Assembly: GCF_008801815.1 (NCBI RefSeq)
Contig: NZ_VZOX01000015.1
Reading direction: 5' to 3' (one strand)
DNA: 64,000 bases
From: Edwardsiella anguillarum
GTDB taxonomy: Bacteria > Pseudomonadota > Gammaproteobacteria > Enterobacterales > Enterobacteriaceae
In this document: positions 16,882 to 24,741 of the stretch, in pieces
Position numbering within the stretch: position 1 is the first letter of the stretch
Layout: the number at the start of each line of letters is the position of its first letter
The notes under the pieces: model-generated
Database searches by the model: none
The model's input: only the letters and a program-made list of their open reading frames with translations
Told to the model about the DNA's origin: nothing
Made by a program: the position numbers and the translations under genes

Positions 16882-18418
16882 CAAGCCTCCCCCAGACCTC
16901 GGCAGCAAAGACGGCACGGGTCAGCATGTCAATCAGGTCATCATCATTCATCTGCGGATACAGCGCCGCCGCCTGTTGCATTGCCGCCTCCGGGCCATGC
17001 TGGCGGATAGCGGTAATCAGCGGGGCCAATACGGGATCGATCGTGGCATTTAGCCCGGCAACATCCACATGCTCGGCCATGATATCCAACGCATCTTTAG
17101 CAGGCGGAGTCGGTACGGCGTCTTGTGCCGATAGCGGGGCCTGCGACGTGGGTAACGGTGTCGCCGCTGTGGCGGTAAATACCGGCTCATCATTCTGCGG
17201 TACAGGGATCCGCAGTTTGTCATGCAGCCAGGATACGGGGATAGGCATCCCCACGGCCAGCTTAGGGATAGCGTCGGCAAACATGGACATATCTTCCGGC
17301 TCCATCGTATCGAACGTGAAGCGCGGTAGGCGTGTTGGATCCAACGGTGAAGCGCTGTTAACCGCCAGCATGGGATAAATCAGATCACGGTTAAGGGTGG
17401 CAATCAGGTGGCGCAGGTCGGCATTACGAATATCTTTGCGCACCTCGTTATGCACCTCGCCCAACGCCCGGTTGCCGTTGGTATCGGTCTGACTGGTCAG
17501 CGTTGAGCCGAGGATTGCCTTAGAGATAGTCTTTTCGCCCCAGTTCATCATGGCGAGGAAAGGATCTGACTGGCCGTTCGCCGCCGTCGCAAAGTCCAGA
17601 CTCATCCCCGCCGGGATAATCCCCCCGGCCCGGCGACCAATATCCATTACTGCTCGCATCAAGGCTGCTTTTTGCTCTTTGCTGGCACCGCTGGGATATT
17701 TACCCACCTTCAACGGTAAGCCGTAAATCTCCAGAAACTCGGCAAAATCCCGCAGACTGTAATTTTTGAAAATGAACGGCCAGATAAGGGTGCGCACCAG
17801 TCCTTGCGTCCCGGCATAGCCGGTTTTGGATTTAGCCTGATGACGTACCCAACCGAATGGCTGCAACGCCACACCCTGATAGCTGTCATCGCGCAGACGG
17901 ATTTCGTGATAGTTATCCGGGTTGAGGCAAAAGAGTGCGGGATCGCGCCAATGAAGGGCGATCGGCCAACGCTGCTTTCCTAAGTATCCCCATTCGATTT
18001 CCTGCATCGAATAGCCTTTGAGGATCGCATCCGTGGCATCAAACAGCCCATCTTCAAACCAGGCGGCACTCTGCAAAAACTCACTCAACATTGCCGCATC
18101 TTTTTTCTCGGCGGCCAGAGCATTAGGCGGTGGCTCAATACGCCACGCCACACTCTGGATAGCCAGACGGCGTTTGCTCAACTCCGCAAACAGGTGCGTG
18201 TCTTTTTCTTCAAGATCTGCGGCCAAATCTGCCTGCATGATAAGATCGCCGCGTTCGGCAGCGCGCAGGCATAAAGCTGCCCGGTTAGGGGTGATCCCCG
18301 ATGACGGATGCTCCGCCGCTCGGCTAGCAACCTGTGGCAGGTCTTCCCGCACAGATTGCATCTCCGGGTCAAAATCAAACGGCTGGCCGTTTATATCCAG
18401 AATTTTTCCCATTACCAA
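16865..18418 (-). CDS. Portal protein (Mu gp29-like, DUF935)
   Basis: This 517-residue DUF935 protein has the typical order: SSGITPNRAALCLRAAERGD, then KRRLAIQSVAWRI, PLKVGKYPSGASKEQKAAL and GSTLTSQTDTNGNRALGEVH. It forms the dodecameric DNA channel at one head vertex. It overlaps the terminase end by 7 bases and the MuF-like gene by 17 bases. Confidence 0.95.
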   Translation of the reverse strand: MVMGKILDINGQPFDFDPEMQSVREDLPQVASRAAEHPSSGITPNRAALCLRAAERGDLIMQADLAADLEEKDTHLFAELSKRRLAIQSVAWRIEPPPNALAAEKKDAAMLSEFLQSAAWFEDGLFDATDAILKGYSMQEIEWGYLGKQRWPIALHWRDPALFCLNPDNYHEIRLRDDSYQGVALQPFGWVRHQAKSKTGYAGTQGLVRTLIWPFIFKNYSLRDFAEFLEIYGLPLKVGKYPSGASKEQKAALMRAVMDIGRRAGGIIPAGMSLDFATAANGQSDPFLAMMNWGEKTISKAILGSTLTSQTDTNGNRALGEVHNEVRKDIRNADLRHLIATLNRDLIYPMLAVNSASPLDPTRLPRFTFDTMEPEDMSMFADAIPKLAVGMPIPVSWLHDKLRIPVPQNDEPVFTATAATPLPTSQAPLSAQDAVPTPPAKDALDIMAEHVDVAGLNATIDPVLAPLITAIRQHGPEAAMQQAAALYPQMNDDDLIDMLTRAVFAAEVWGRLDATTD

Positions 18419-20076
18419 CAGCCTCGCTCATAGTCGTGATAGTCATCATTCAGATCGTCGGTGGCTTCCTCTAGGGCACGTGTTCGTGCCGGGAGCGCCT
18501 GACAGGCGTCATCATCCAGCACAAATCCCTCCATGTAGGCAGCACGGTTCGCCATACACAACGCGACCGCAAAGTCACCGTGACGGCGGGCACCACTCGT
18601 CTTGGCCTCGCTGTCTTTGGTGCGCCCTTTATCTATCTGCGGGATACCGTTAACCACCTTGATACTCTGCAAATCGTCCAGGGTGGTCTGATGACGGGCT
18701 ACCGTGATGTTTTGCGCTTCAAACTCACCTTTGAGCTTCGGCATCCACTCGGCATACCAACGAGGCGAAAGCATGACGCAATCCACCATTTCCGGGCCAA
18801 AATGCAGGCGAGCCGCCTCGGCCAGATAACCGCCGTTGCCGGTGGCGTCAAACGCCGCCCCAATCAGGCGCGGCAGGCGGGTGAGAATAAACAGCATGAT
18901 TTGCCGCTGCTGCTCATAAGTGACGCGCCGCAGCTCGACGCGAAAGCATTCACGCTTGGTCAGCAACGGAGTGATCGCCAGCGGAACAAAACAGGTAAGA
19001 TCGCCCACGCGTGCAAAGTCCTCGCCGAAACTGTGCGTATTGGCCGGGTCAAGAGCCTCCAATAGCGGGAGCAGGTTCAACTGGCACCAGTCATCGACGT
19101 CAGCTTCGCGCTGCACACTGCTCCACAGCTCAAAGTCATCAGGGGCCTCATAGCGCAAGATTGGGATATCCCGCGCCGGGGTCATCGCCGCCTCAATCAG
19201 TGGGCGGGACAGATAGGCTCCGCCGGATTTTTTCGGGATACAGCCATACTCTTCGTCGGCATCCTCTTTGCAGGGCGCATTCTTATACAGGTCATCGCGC
19301 CATTTTTTCTCGGCTTCCAGCGACCACGGCTGATCCGTGACGTAACAGATACGGCGGTATAATCCGTCATTGATGGCATCATCCAGCGTGATACGGTGAA
19401 CGCTGTAATCCTTGCGCCCTTCGCGGGCATCCTGAATGTACTGATTAAACAGATTATCGACGCCGTTATGGGTCGATATCAGGCGCACGCGAGCCCCCCA
19501 CATGGTCAGCGCCATTGCGGCTTTTAACAGTTCATCGAGGGCTTCATGGAAACCGGCTTCGTCAATAACCACATCGCCCTGCAAGCCGCGTAGGTTGGAC
19601 GGGCGGGATGATAGCGCCTGAATTTTGAATCCGCTGTTGGGAAAGCGGATCATGTAGGTGAGGATTTCCTCTTTTTTGTCGCTATCCCAGAAGGTCTGCT
19701 CCCAGACGTCCGCCTTGGCTAGCTGGTTAAAAGCGCGGGCAAACAGCGCACAAGCCGCGATGTATTCCAGCGCCATTTCTTGCTTTGAGCCGACATAAAA
19801 TACGTTACGGCCCCTCCGGCGGCGGGGCTTGGCCGCCGTGATCACATTGCGGCCCGCCTCGGCCCAGGTCAGGCCGGTACGGCGGGATTTCTCCGCAATG
19901 CAGATTTGGCTCTCATCATCAAACCAGCGCTGCTGATAGGCCAGAAAAACCGGCCCATTCTCAGGGTGGATCGCATTGATATCCGTCTGGATAGTGACGC
20001 CGAGCAGTTCGGCTTCTTCCTTCAGGTCAATAAGGCGCGGGGCCGTCAGCGCTTTAAGCGTTTTTTTTGACGTCAT
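18412..20076 (-). CDS. Terminase large subunit (Mu gp28-like)
   Basis: This 554-residue DNA-packaging motor has a Mu-type ATPase core: a SRRTGLTWAEAGR P-loop variant at residues 64-76, a Walker B VVIDEAGFHE near residue 170, and a C-terminal RNase H-like nuclease with GAAFDATGNGGYLAEAA. It cuts and pumps phage DNA into the head. It follows the small-subunit candidate after a 5-base gap. Confidence 0.95.
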   Translation of the reverse strand: MTSKKTLKALTAPRLIDLKEEAELLGVTIQTDINAIHPENGPVFLAYQQRWFDDESQICIAEKSRRTGLTWAEAGRNVITAAKPRRRRGRNVFYVGSKQEMALEYIAACALFARAFNQLAKADVWEQTFWDSDKKEEILTYMIRFPNSGFKIQALSSRPSNLRGLQGDVVIDEAGFHEALDELLKAAMALTMWGARVRLISTHNGVDNLFNQYIQDAREGRKDYSVHRITLDDAINDGLYRRICYVTDQPWSLEAEKKWRDDLYKNAPCKEDADEEYGCIPKKSGGAYLSRPLIEAAMTPARDIPILRYEAPDDFELWSSVQREADVDDWCQLNLLPLLEALDPANTHSFGEDFARVGDLTCFVPLAITPLLTKRECFRVELRRVTYEQQRQIMLFILTRLPRLIGAAFDATGNGGYLAEAARLHFGPEMVDCVMLSPRWYAEWMPKLKGEFEAQNITVARHQTTLDDLQSIKVVNGIPQIDKGRTKDSEAKTSGARRHGDFAVALCMANRAAYMEGFVLDDDACQALPARTRALEEATDDLNDDYHDYERGCW

Positions 20077-20081
20077 AGTGT

Positions 20082-20666
20082 TTACGCTTTCCCCAGCAGA
20101 ACCATGCGGATCCGCTGCTCCAACGCCTCACTCATCCCATCCTGTCCGCGTAACTCCTCGCTAACCGCGTTGGCAGCCTCTTCGGCATACGCCAGGCGAA
20201 TTTCCTTTTCGCGCTTAAGGTTGACCATCGCCGTATTTTCCAGACGCTGTACGGCCAGCATGGCGTTTTTCAGCAGATCAACATCAATCTCTGATTCAGG
20301 ATCATTGGCCTGTTTCATCTGTTTGCGCATGGCCTTAAACAGCAAAGAGCGGCCCATCTCTAACACCAGTTTTGAGGTTTCGCCCGCAGGTTTATCGCCC
20401 AGTTCAGTCGTCAACGCTTTGGTCTGCTCGCGGAGTTCCCGCAGATCTTGCATCAACTGTTCATTCTCAGTTGCCAATCGGTTAAGGCCAGAACGGGACA
20501 ACTTTTGTTCATCGGGTAAACCGGCATCCTCAATCAGTCGGTTTACTTCGGCCAAGATCTGCTGTTGGGTGATCTGCTTTTCACGCAGCATGTCAAACAG
20601 CGTCTTGCGAATAGCGTCAGGCAGGCGATCAATTTTGCTGGGGCGGCCACGCGTTTTCTTTTCCAT
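20082..20666 (-). CDS. Mu gp27-like protein (DUF3486), likely small terminase subunit
   Basis: This 194-residue helical protein begins with the basic GRPSKIDRLPDAIRKTLFDML, a DNA-binding-like helix set, followed by QQILAEVNRLIEDAGL. The family lies just before the large terminase in Mu-like phages and is regarded as the DNA-recognition subunit. No catalytic motif is present. Confidence 0.88.
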   Translation of the reverse strand: MEKKTRGRPSKIDRLPDAIRKTLFDMLREKQITQQQILAEVNRLIEDAGLPDEQKLSRSGLNRLATENEQLMQDLRELREQTKALTTELGDKPAGETSKLVLEMGRSLLFKAMRKQMKQANDPESEIDVDLLKNAMLAVQRLENTAMVNLKREKEIRLAYAEEAANAVSEELRGQDGMSEALEQRIRMVLLGKA

Positions 20667-20676
20667 GTGGCCTCCC

Positions 20677-20967
20677 TTATCGAGCGCGGGGCTTTTTTAC
20701 ACCCGGCACAACGACACGCCCCTCAGAGGCATCCTGTCCGCGAGCTGTCAGGTGTGCGACGTAATAGCCATTTGAAAGGGTTTCAATGCGGACTAATCCC
20801 TGCTCAGAAAGCCAGTGGATCAAGGTGCGTACCTTGTCGCGGGAAATGTTGTGGCCGTAAGCATCAAGGCAATCCTGTAAAACGGACTCGCCTAACTCCA
20901 GACCCCCCTCGGCCAGAGATCGCAGAATAACCAGGCGCTGATCCTGCGTCAGAATATCATCAAGCAT
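20677..20967 (-). CDS. Mu gp26-like winged-helix protein
   Basis: This 96-residue protein begins MLDDILTQDQRLVILRSLAEG and contains QDCLDAYGHNISRDKVRTLI, then a wing-like GYYVAHLTARGQDASEGR and ends with VPGVKKPRAR. It matches a small winged-helix family conserved in Mu-like phages. Its start overlaps the DUF2730 gene by one base. Role is unknown, probably DNA binding during packaging or late regulation. Confidence 0.82.
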   Translation of the reverse strand: MLDDILTQDQRLVILRSLAEGGLELGESVLQDCLDAYGHNISRDKVRTLIHWLSEQGLVRIETLSNGYYVAHLTARGQDASEGRVVVPGVKKPRAR

Positions 20968-21269
20968 TACTCACTCCGGTTGATGGTTTTTTCCAGCATC
21001 AGCTGGTTTTGATGGGATACTGCCCGCAGCGCGGCGTTGGTCTCTTTCAGATCGCCACGCAGTTCATACATTTCTTCTTTCAGGGCGTTAAACTCGGCCT
21101 GTGATGGCAAGTTGCCCTGCTGGGTTTCGATACTGCGCAGTCGCTCATCCAGCTTGCCAACGGCCTCTACGGTGGCGAACGAGCGGCGTAACACAAACAG
21201 TGCGACGGCATATACGGTGCTAATAATTGACAGCCCCTGTCCCCAGTAGTCTTTGAGAAACTCAAACAC
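20967..21269 (-). CDS. Mu gp25-like membrane/coiled-coil protein (DUF2730)
   Basis: A GTG at 21267-21269 with GGGAGG 7 bases upstream gives a 100-residue protein starting VFEFLKDYWGQGL. It has one membrane segment (SIISTVYAVALFVL) followed by a coiled coil (VGKLDERLRSIETQ...). This fits DUF2730. A longer frame upstream is open, but its region is coding for the zinc-finger gene. Role is unknown. Confidence 0.8.
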   Translation of the reverse strand: MFEFLKDYWGQGLSIISTVYAVALFVLRRSFATVEAVGKLDERLRSIETQQGNLPSQAEFNALKEEMYELRGDLKETNAALRAVSHQNQLMLEKTINRSE

Positions 21270-21477
21270 GCCGAACCTCCCGTAAACGCTGGCAATCAAT
21301 ACAGCACACCGCCGTTGGGACGATGGCGAGCCGCTGAACAGGAATAAGCTGGCCACAGTCCTCACATTCACGGCAAGCCGTCACGGGTAAGGCCGGGTGG
21401 GCCTTGCGGAGTTGGGCCGCTAAACTCTCCGCCTGAAAGCGCGCTTCAATTTCGGCAGCGCGGTCAAAATCATCCAT
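21262..21477 (-). CDS. TraR/DksA-type C4 zinc finger protein
   Basis: This 71-residue protein has an N-terminal helix (MDDFDRAAEIEARFQAESL) and a zinc finger with CEDCG then CCIDCQR. It matches the short TraR-like proteins of phages, which bind RNA polymerase through its secondary channel and mimic DksA with ppGpp. The function on host transcription is inferred from the family. Confidence 0.85.
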   Translation of the reverse strand: MDDFDRAAEIEARFQAESLAAQLRKAHPALPVTACRECEDCGQLIPVQRLAIVPTAVCCIDCQRLREVRRV

Positions 21478-21479
21478 CG

Positions 21480-21767
21480 CTATTTTTTGCTCATTGGGTG
21501 CCGCGAAAGCTCTATCTGACGGATCCCGGCTTTATCGGCATTGCAGTTTTTAATCACGGCCAGCAGTTGCAGGTTGTAATCCACACTGGCCCCGTAGGTG
21601 AATGGCTCTGGCGGCATTGGCGCGAGACAATCCGCCAACAACTCGTCAGGGATGGGGACGGGCGGCACCGGTACGTATTGCACGCGCGGCGTCCCGCACG
21701 CGGTCAGCGCCACGCTGAGGCACAAGGGCAGCAGCCGGGGCATCATTCGCCAGGGCTTCGCGCACAT
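21480..21767 (-). CDS. Rz1-like outer-membrane spanin lipoprotein
   Basis: The start MCAKPWRMMPRLLPL gives a signal peptide and lipobox LTAC followed by a Pro-rich stretch (VQYVPVPPVPIPDEL), the signature of Rz1/LysC o-spanins. The gene is partly nested in the Rz-like gene in another frame (21646-21767), the classical arrangement. It joins with the i-spanin to fuse inner and outer membranes at lysis. MMPRLL, 7 codons later, is an alternative start. Confidence 0.82.
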   Translation of the reverse strand: MCAKPWRMMPRLLPLCLSVALTACGTPRVQYVPVPPVPIPDELLADCLAPMPPEPFTYGASVDYNLQLLAVIKNCNADKAGIRQIELSRHPMSKK

Positions 21768-22023
21768 CTTGCCGGATGACGTCCATCTCTTGCTGGTTTT
21801 GTTTTTTCTCATCCCGTACTGCCTTGGAAACCGTGTTAAACAGCGTCATGGCCCGTTGCTGGTTTTGTAGAATAAAACGCGCCTCGTCGCGCTCTCGCCT
21901 CAGTAACGCGTTGTCTTCCTGCAAGGTGCCATTGTCGTGATAAAGAAAGGCAACAGCGGCCCCCAGACAGGCGATCACCGCAAACATAAACAGCGTTGCC
22001 GCATTCGCTTTTAGCCAAGCCAC
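21646..22023 (-). CDS. Rz-like inner-membrane spanin
   Basis: A GTG at 22021-22023 after GGGGGG gives 125 residues: one N-terminal membrane segment (LFMFAVIACLGAAVAFLY), then a long coiled coil (EDNALLRRERDEARF..., QNQQEMDVIRQDV). This is the layout of i-spanins. The frame is open upstream, but that part overlaps the endolysin 3' end and lacks a good ribosome-binding site. Confidence 0.8.
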   Translation of the reverse strand: MAWLKANAATLFMFAVIACLGAAVAFLYHDNGTLQEDNALLRRERDEARFILQNQQRAMTLFNTVSKAVRDEKKQNQQEMDVIRQDVREALANDAPAAALVPQRGADRVRDAARAIRTGAARPHP

Positions 22024-22087
22024 AAGACCCCCCGCAGAACCAGAACAAATACCAGCAACCCCAGCGTAACCACTCGCCAATATTGGC

Positions 22088-22591
22088 TTAATCGGCTTTC
22101 GGCAAGTCGAACGTACATAGCCACTCATCCGCATTGCGCCGATCACGCAGGCCTGGGAGTACCTCACCGCCTGCACGGATCCAGCGTGGATATTCTTTGC
22201 AGGAGGCGGGCATTTCCCCGGCGTTGATGAGCTTTAAGAGTGTGGACTTGCGAAATTTTCCAACCCCTACGTTGTAGATAAACGATGCCAGCGCCACACG
22301 TTGACCGTCCGTTAAAGGGGCTGTGACATAGCGATCAATCGCCTGAAATGCACCGCCCAGATCTTTTTCAAGCAAGGCCAGACATTCTGCGTCGGTCTTG
22401 TACATGCCGGGCTTAACGTCAGGGCCGGTGTGGCCGTAGCAGATGGTGGGGATTTTCACCGGATCCAGGTAGGTCGTGTTAACTTTCCCTTCCCAATAGC
22501 CGGTATAGGTTGCGGTGATCCCCAACAGACTGGCACCGGACAAAATGGCCGCGAGTAACTTTTTACGTAATGCAGGGGGGAGTTTGGGCAT
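22088..22591 (-). CDS. Endolysin, T4-lysozyme type, probably SAR
   Basis: This 167-residue glycoside hydrolase family 24 enzyme has the full E-8-D-5-T catalytic pattern: Glu34 (YWEG), Asp43 (YLDP) and Thr49 (IPTIC). The N-terminal segment LLAAILSGASLLGITATYTG is weakly hydrophobic and Gly/Ala-rich, like signal-arrest-release anchors that let the enzyme wait in the membrane. No separate holin gene was recognised next to it. It degrades peptidoglycan at lysis. Confidence 0.92.
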   Translation of the reverse strand: MPKLPPALRKKLLAAILSGASLLGITATYTGYWEGKVNTTYLDPVKIPTICYGHTGPDVKPGMYKTDAECLALLEKDLGGAFQAIDRYVTAPLTDGQRVALASFIYNVGVGKFRKSTLLKLINAGEMPASCKEYPRWIRAGGEVLPGLRDRRNADEWLCTFDLPKAD

Positions 22592-22715
22592 GAGGCTATC
22601 CGTTCGTCACAATCTGCGAACAGGATAAAAAACAGAGAGGTACTCAGGGGATTTGCATATGCCGGTGAAACTGCAATCCGCCCTCTGGAGGGCCGCCGAT
22701 TGCACGCGGCGTGAC
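22592..22715 (-). promoter_or_regulatory. Probable late-gene control region
   Basis: The 124 bases between mor and the endolysin carry GCCCTC-TG-GAGGGC (22681-22694), a candidate activator dyad. About 27 bases downstream on the minus strand lies CATATG. A second inverted repeat, GTTCG...CGAAC, spans 22602-22621. Since mor is directly upstream and lysis genes follow, a Mor-dependent promoter is expected here, but the exact site is inferred. Confidence 0.45.
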
Positions 22716-23144
22716 TTAATGCGAAGCGAACAGATCGCGCTGGTAGCGGTTCATGTGCAGTTTGCGCTGGCGACTTATGATGCGATAAAACTGGGTCTGA
22801 CCCAACCGGTATTTTTTCAACAGTGCGGTCATGTTCCGTCCATCATATTCCCGGTAGATTTTATCATCGCGCAGCGAGTTAAACAGCACCTCCCCATTAG
22901 GAAGATAGTAAGAACGCCCACCCATATAATGGCTCATTGCCGCAGCCAGCTTACGTGCCAGCTGGCGCGGTTCATGCGGGGTTTTAGCTTGCCGCTTGAT
23001 TTCACACTCCAGCACATCGATCAGCGCGACCAGCATTTGCGGCCACTGCCGCTCCAACTCATTAACCGGAATTTCGTCCATATGGTCGAACAGCTGCTGC
23101 GCATCGGGATCGCCCTCAAATAAATCAGTTTGGATCTCAGCCAT
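22716..23144 (-). CDS. mor: Mor/C-family transcription activator
   Basis: The start MAEIQTDLFEGDPDAQ, 9 bases after GAGG, gives 142 residues. It has the Mor layout: acidic N-terminus, a dimerisation helix pair (PQMLVALIDVLECEI...), the strand GGRSYYLPNGE and a C-terminal helix-turn-helix (MTALLKKYRLGQTQFYRII). Mor binds dyads next to middle/late promoters and recruits RNA polymerase. This is the only Mor/C-type gene in the window. It follows a terminator, so it probably has its own promoter. Confidence 0.92.
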   Translation of the reverse strand: MAEIQTDLFEGDPDAQQLFDHMDEIPVNELERQWPQMLVALIDVLECEIKRQAKTPHEPRQLARKLAAAMSHYMGGRSYYLPNGEVLFNSLRDDKIYREYDGRNMTALLKKYRLGQTQFYRIISRQRKLHMNRYQRDLFASH

Positions 23145-23187
23145 AGACACCTCATGATCGTTTATACAGTACAAGGTGCCATTATAT

Positions 23188-23216
23188 AAAAAATCCCGCC
23201 GATTAGCGGGATTTTT
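23188..23216 (-). terminator. Rho-independent terminator of the early operon
   Basis: On the minus strand AATCCCGC and GCGGGATT form an 8-bp stem with a 6-base loop, followed by TTTTTT. It lies 2 bases after gemA and separates early genes from mor. TATAAT immediately downstream (minus strand) could be part of the mor promoter. Confidence 0.85.
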
Positions 23217-23217
23217 G

Positions 23218-23736
23218 TCATCGTTTAGTTGCCCGGTAGCGCAAATAATCACGACAGAGCGCATCATAGCCACGCGGTGGATTGCCCGGCGGCATTGCCG
23301 ACAACATGCAGCGTCGGTGCCATTTTTTAAGGCTTTCCAACACCTGCGCGGCCAGTTCACTGTCCCGATTTAACCAGGCAAGCTGTGCCACACCCAGACC
23401 GCCATTTAGCGTGGCTGTCGTACGCTTTATCCAGGCATTCAATGCAACTTCATCACCATTTTTAATGAAGCCCTCGTCGTGCATGGTGCGCCATATTGCA
23501 CGAATTTTTGCGGGGATCGTCGCAGGCTTTATCCCCTTGAGCGGGGGTTTTGCGTGAGGTTTAAAGCCTCGGGTGTTAAAAGCATCGAGAACGTTTTTAA
23601 GCTCGTTGTCGGTCATATCGCGGCAACTCCGTTTACCCGGAACGGCTGCTATGAGGACGGCCCGATAGGTATCCTCGTCGAGGTGTAGATCACGGCGGGC
23701 GATATGGATTAACTTAATGAGGGACGTACGCTGCAT
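23218..23736 (-). CDS. gemA: GemA-like regulatory protein (Mu gp16, DUF1018)
   Basis: This 172-residue protein begins MQRTSLIKLIHIARRDLHLDEDTYR and continues with the NELKNVLDAFNTRGFKP segment, both diagnostic of the GemA/gp16 family. In Mu, GemA affects host gene expression and supercoiling. It is the last gene before the early terminator. Its mature region includes an additional C-terminal helical part found in other Mu-like phages. Confidence 0.9.
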   Translation of the reverse strand: MQRTSLIKLIHIARRDLHLDEDTYRAVLIAAVPGKRSCRDMTDNELKNVLDAFNTRGFKPHAKPPLKGIKPATIPAKIRAIWRTMHDEGFIKNGDEVALNAWIKRTTATLNGGLGVAQLAWLNRDSELAAQVLESLKKWHRRCMLSAMPPGNPPRGYDALCRDYLRYRATKR

Positions 23737-23794
23737 GGTGTGTCTCCTAGCGTGTATACTACATTCAATAGTAATTGATAATGGAGATATATGA

Positions 23795-24208
23795 ATGCGT
23801 ATTGATTATGATGAAATGAAAAAAATCCTTAATATTTTCTTGGACTCTCCCCATGCATTTATCACATTAAAAGATACCGGAATCCTTGAGGTGAATGATG
23901 AGCAAGAGGAGATCCTTTTATTTACATTGTTATTAATGGTAGAGAATGGACTCATAAGTAATGATGAGTTAGAAACGGGCTCTCCATCATGCATTGGTAT
24001 ACACATGACAAATAGCACACCAAGAGTAAACTCCGCGCGAAAAATAAGGCTAACCCAGAATGGGCATGATTTTGCGAGTGCTTTAGCCCAAAAGCCAATT
24101 CTTGAGAGAATCAAGAAAGAGTTTGCTGACGCCCCCTTTGATGTTGTTAAAGACGTCAGCAAGAGTATGCTAGCTAAATTTTTTAAAGATAAGCTCGGCC
24201 TGGAGTAG
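23795..24208 (+). CDS. AT-rich cargo gene, DUF2513-like
   Basis: This 137-residue protein is encoded opposite to the early operon and has a GGAGA ribosome-binding site (spacing about 7). The protein has an N-terminal helical segment (DYDEMKKILNIFLDSPHAF), then a winged-helix-like IRLTQNGHDFASALAQKP and a basic C-terminus. The pattern resembles DUF2513 proteins of mobile elements, but the match is weak. Its last 39 bases overlap the 3' end of the facing early gene. High A/T content suggests separate acquisition. Confidence 0.7.
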   Translation: MRIDYDEMKKILNIFLDSPHAFITLKDTGILEVNDEQEEILLFTLLLMVENGLISNDELETGSPSCIGIHMTNSTPRVNSARKIRLTQNGHDFASALAQKPILERIKKEFADAPFDVVKDVSKSMLAKFFKDKLGLE

Positions 24209-24433
24209 TTTCTGGCTTAATCTCCATAAAACATCTAAGGCGGCAACAGCTGCCTTTTTATCATCACTATTTGCCAACATTTCACCCATGCCACTGGCTA
24301 TAAACAAAGGCCGACATTCATCTTTCATTGTGATTTCATTAGGCATATAGCCTCCGATAGCATTTCTTTTATCATAAAAGACAGTTTTTACAAATGAGGG
24401 AAGATTACAATATCTCAACCATTGCTTAGTCAT
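24170..24433 (-). CDS. Small early phage protein, unknown
   Basis: This 87-residue protein starts MTKQWLRYCNLPSFVKTVFY and ends in basic IFKKFS. It overlaps the preceding gene by 8 bases and the convergent cargo gene by 39 bases. An internal start at MPNEITMKDECRPLF (residue 30) is also possible. No domain is recognised. Confidence 0.6.
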   Translation of the reverse strand: MTKQWLRYCNLPSFVKTVFYDKRNAIGGYMPNEITMKDECRPLFIASGMGEMLANSDDKKAAVAALDVLWRLSQKLLQAELIFKKFS

Positions 24434-24641
24434 AGGTTAGCATCCCATGATGATTTTTAATCATTTCTTTAGCAACATCGACAGCATCATAATGGTGCCA
24501 GTTAAATTCATCATTCTCTGGTGAGAAGGACCATAATTCCACAGCAATTAAAGCAGCCTGATCGCCCAACTCCGACGATACTGCCTTCATCAATCGACGT
24601 CGCCAGAAAAAATATTGAACCCTCTGTAATAGATTATTCAC
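24426..24641 (-). CDS. Small early phage protein, unknown, GTG start
   Basis: This 71-residue protein begins with GTG (24639-24641) just after a GGGAGGG ribosome-binding site and overlaps the stop of the upstream small gene. The first 20 residues are basic and aromatic (LLQRVQYFFWRRRLMKAV), the rest acidic with a WSFSPENDEFNWHHYDA segment. No family is recognised. Confidence 0.65.
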   Translation of the reverse strand: MNNLLQRVQYFFWRRRLMKAVSSELGDQAALIAVELWSFSPENDEFNWHHYDAVDVAKEMIKNHHGMLTYD

Positions 24642-24741
24642 ACTCCCTCCCCAATAGCTCGCTAATTTTTACAAAAGAAAAACCACGAGTGCGTAGCCTT
24701 ACAACCTCTTCGGCAATGGCTTTCTTATGTGAGTTCATCAT
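24634..24741 (-). CDS. 35-residue helix-turn-helix-like peptide
   Basis: The frame begins MMNSHKKAIAEEVVRLRTRG and ends KISELLGRECE. It overlaps the MazG-like gene stop by 4 bases and the next start by 8, so it fits into an otherwise continuous operon. The helix-turn-helix pattern (AEEVVRLRTRGFSFVKISEL) resembles short resolvase-type DNA-binding helices. The ribosome-binding site is in the preceding gene. Confidence 0.5.
   Translation of the reverse strand: MMNSHKKAIAEEVVRLRTRGFSFVKISELLGRECE

Noticed and set aside
22653..23123. 156-codon plus-strand frame over mor
   Set aside because: Shadow of mor, which has a full Mor-type domain and ribosome-binding site.
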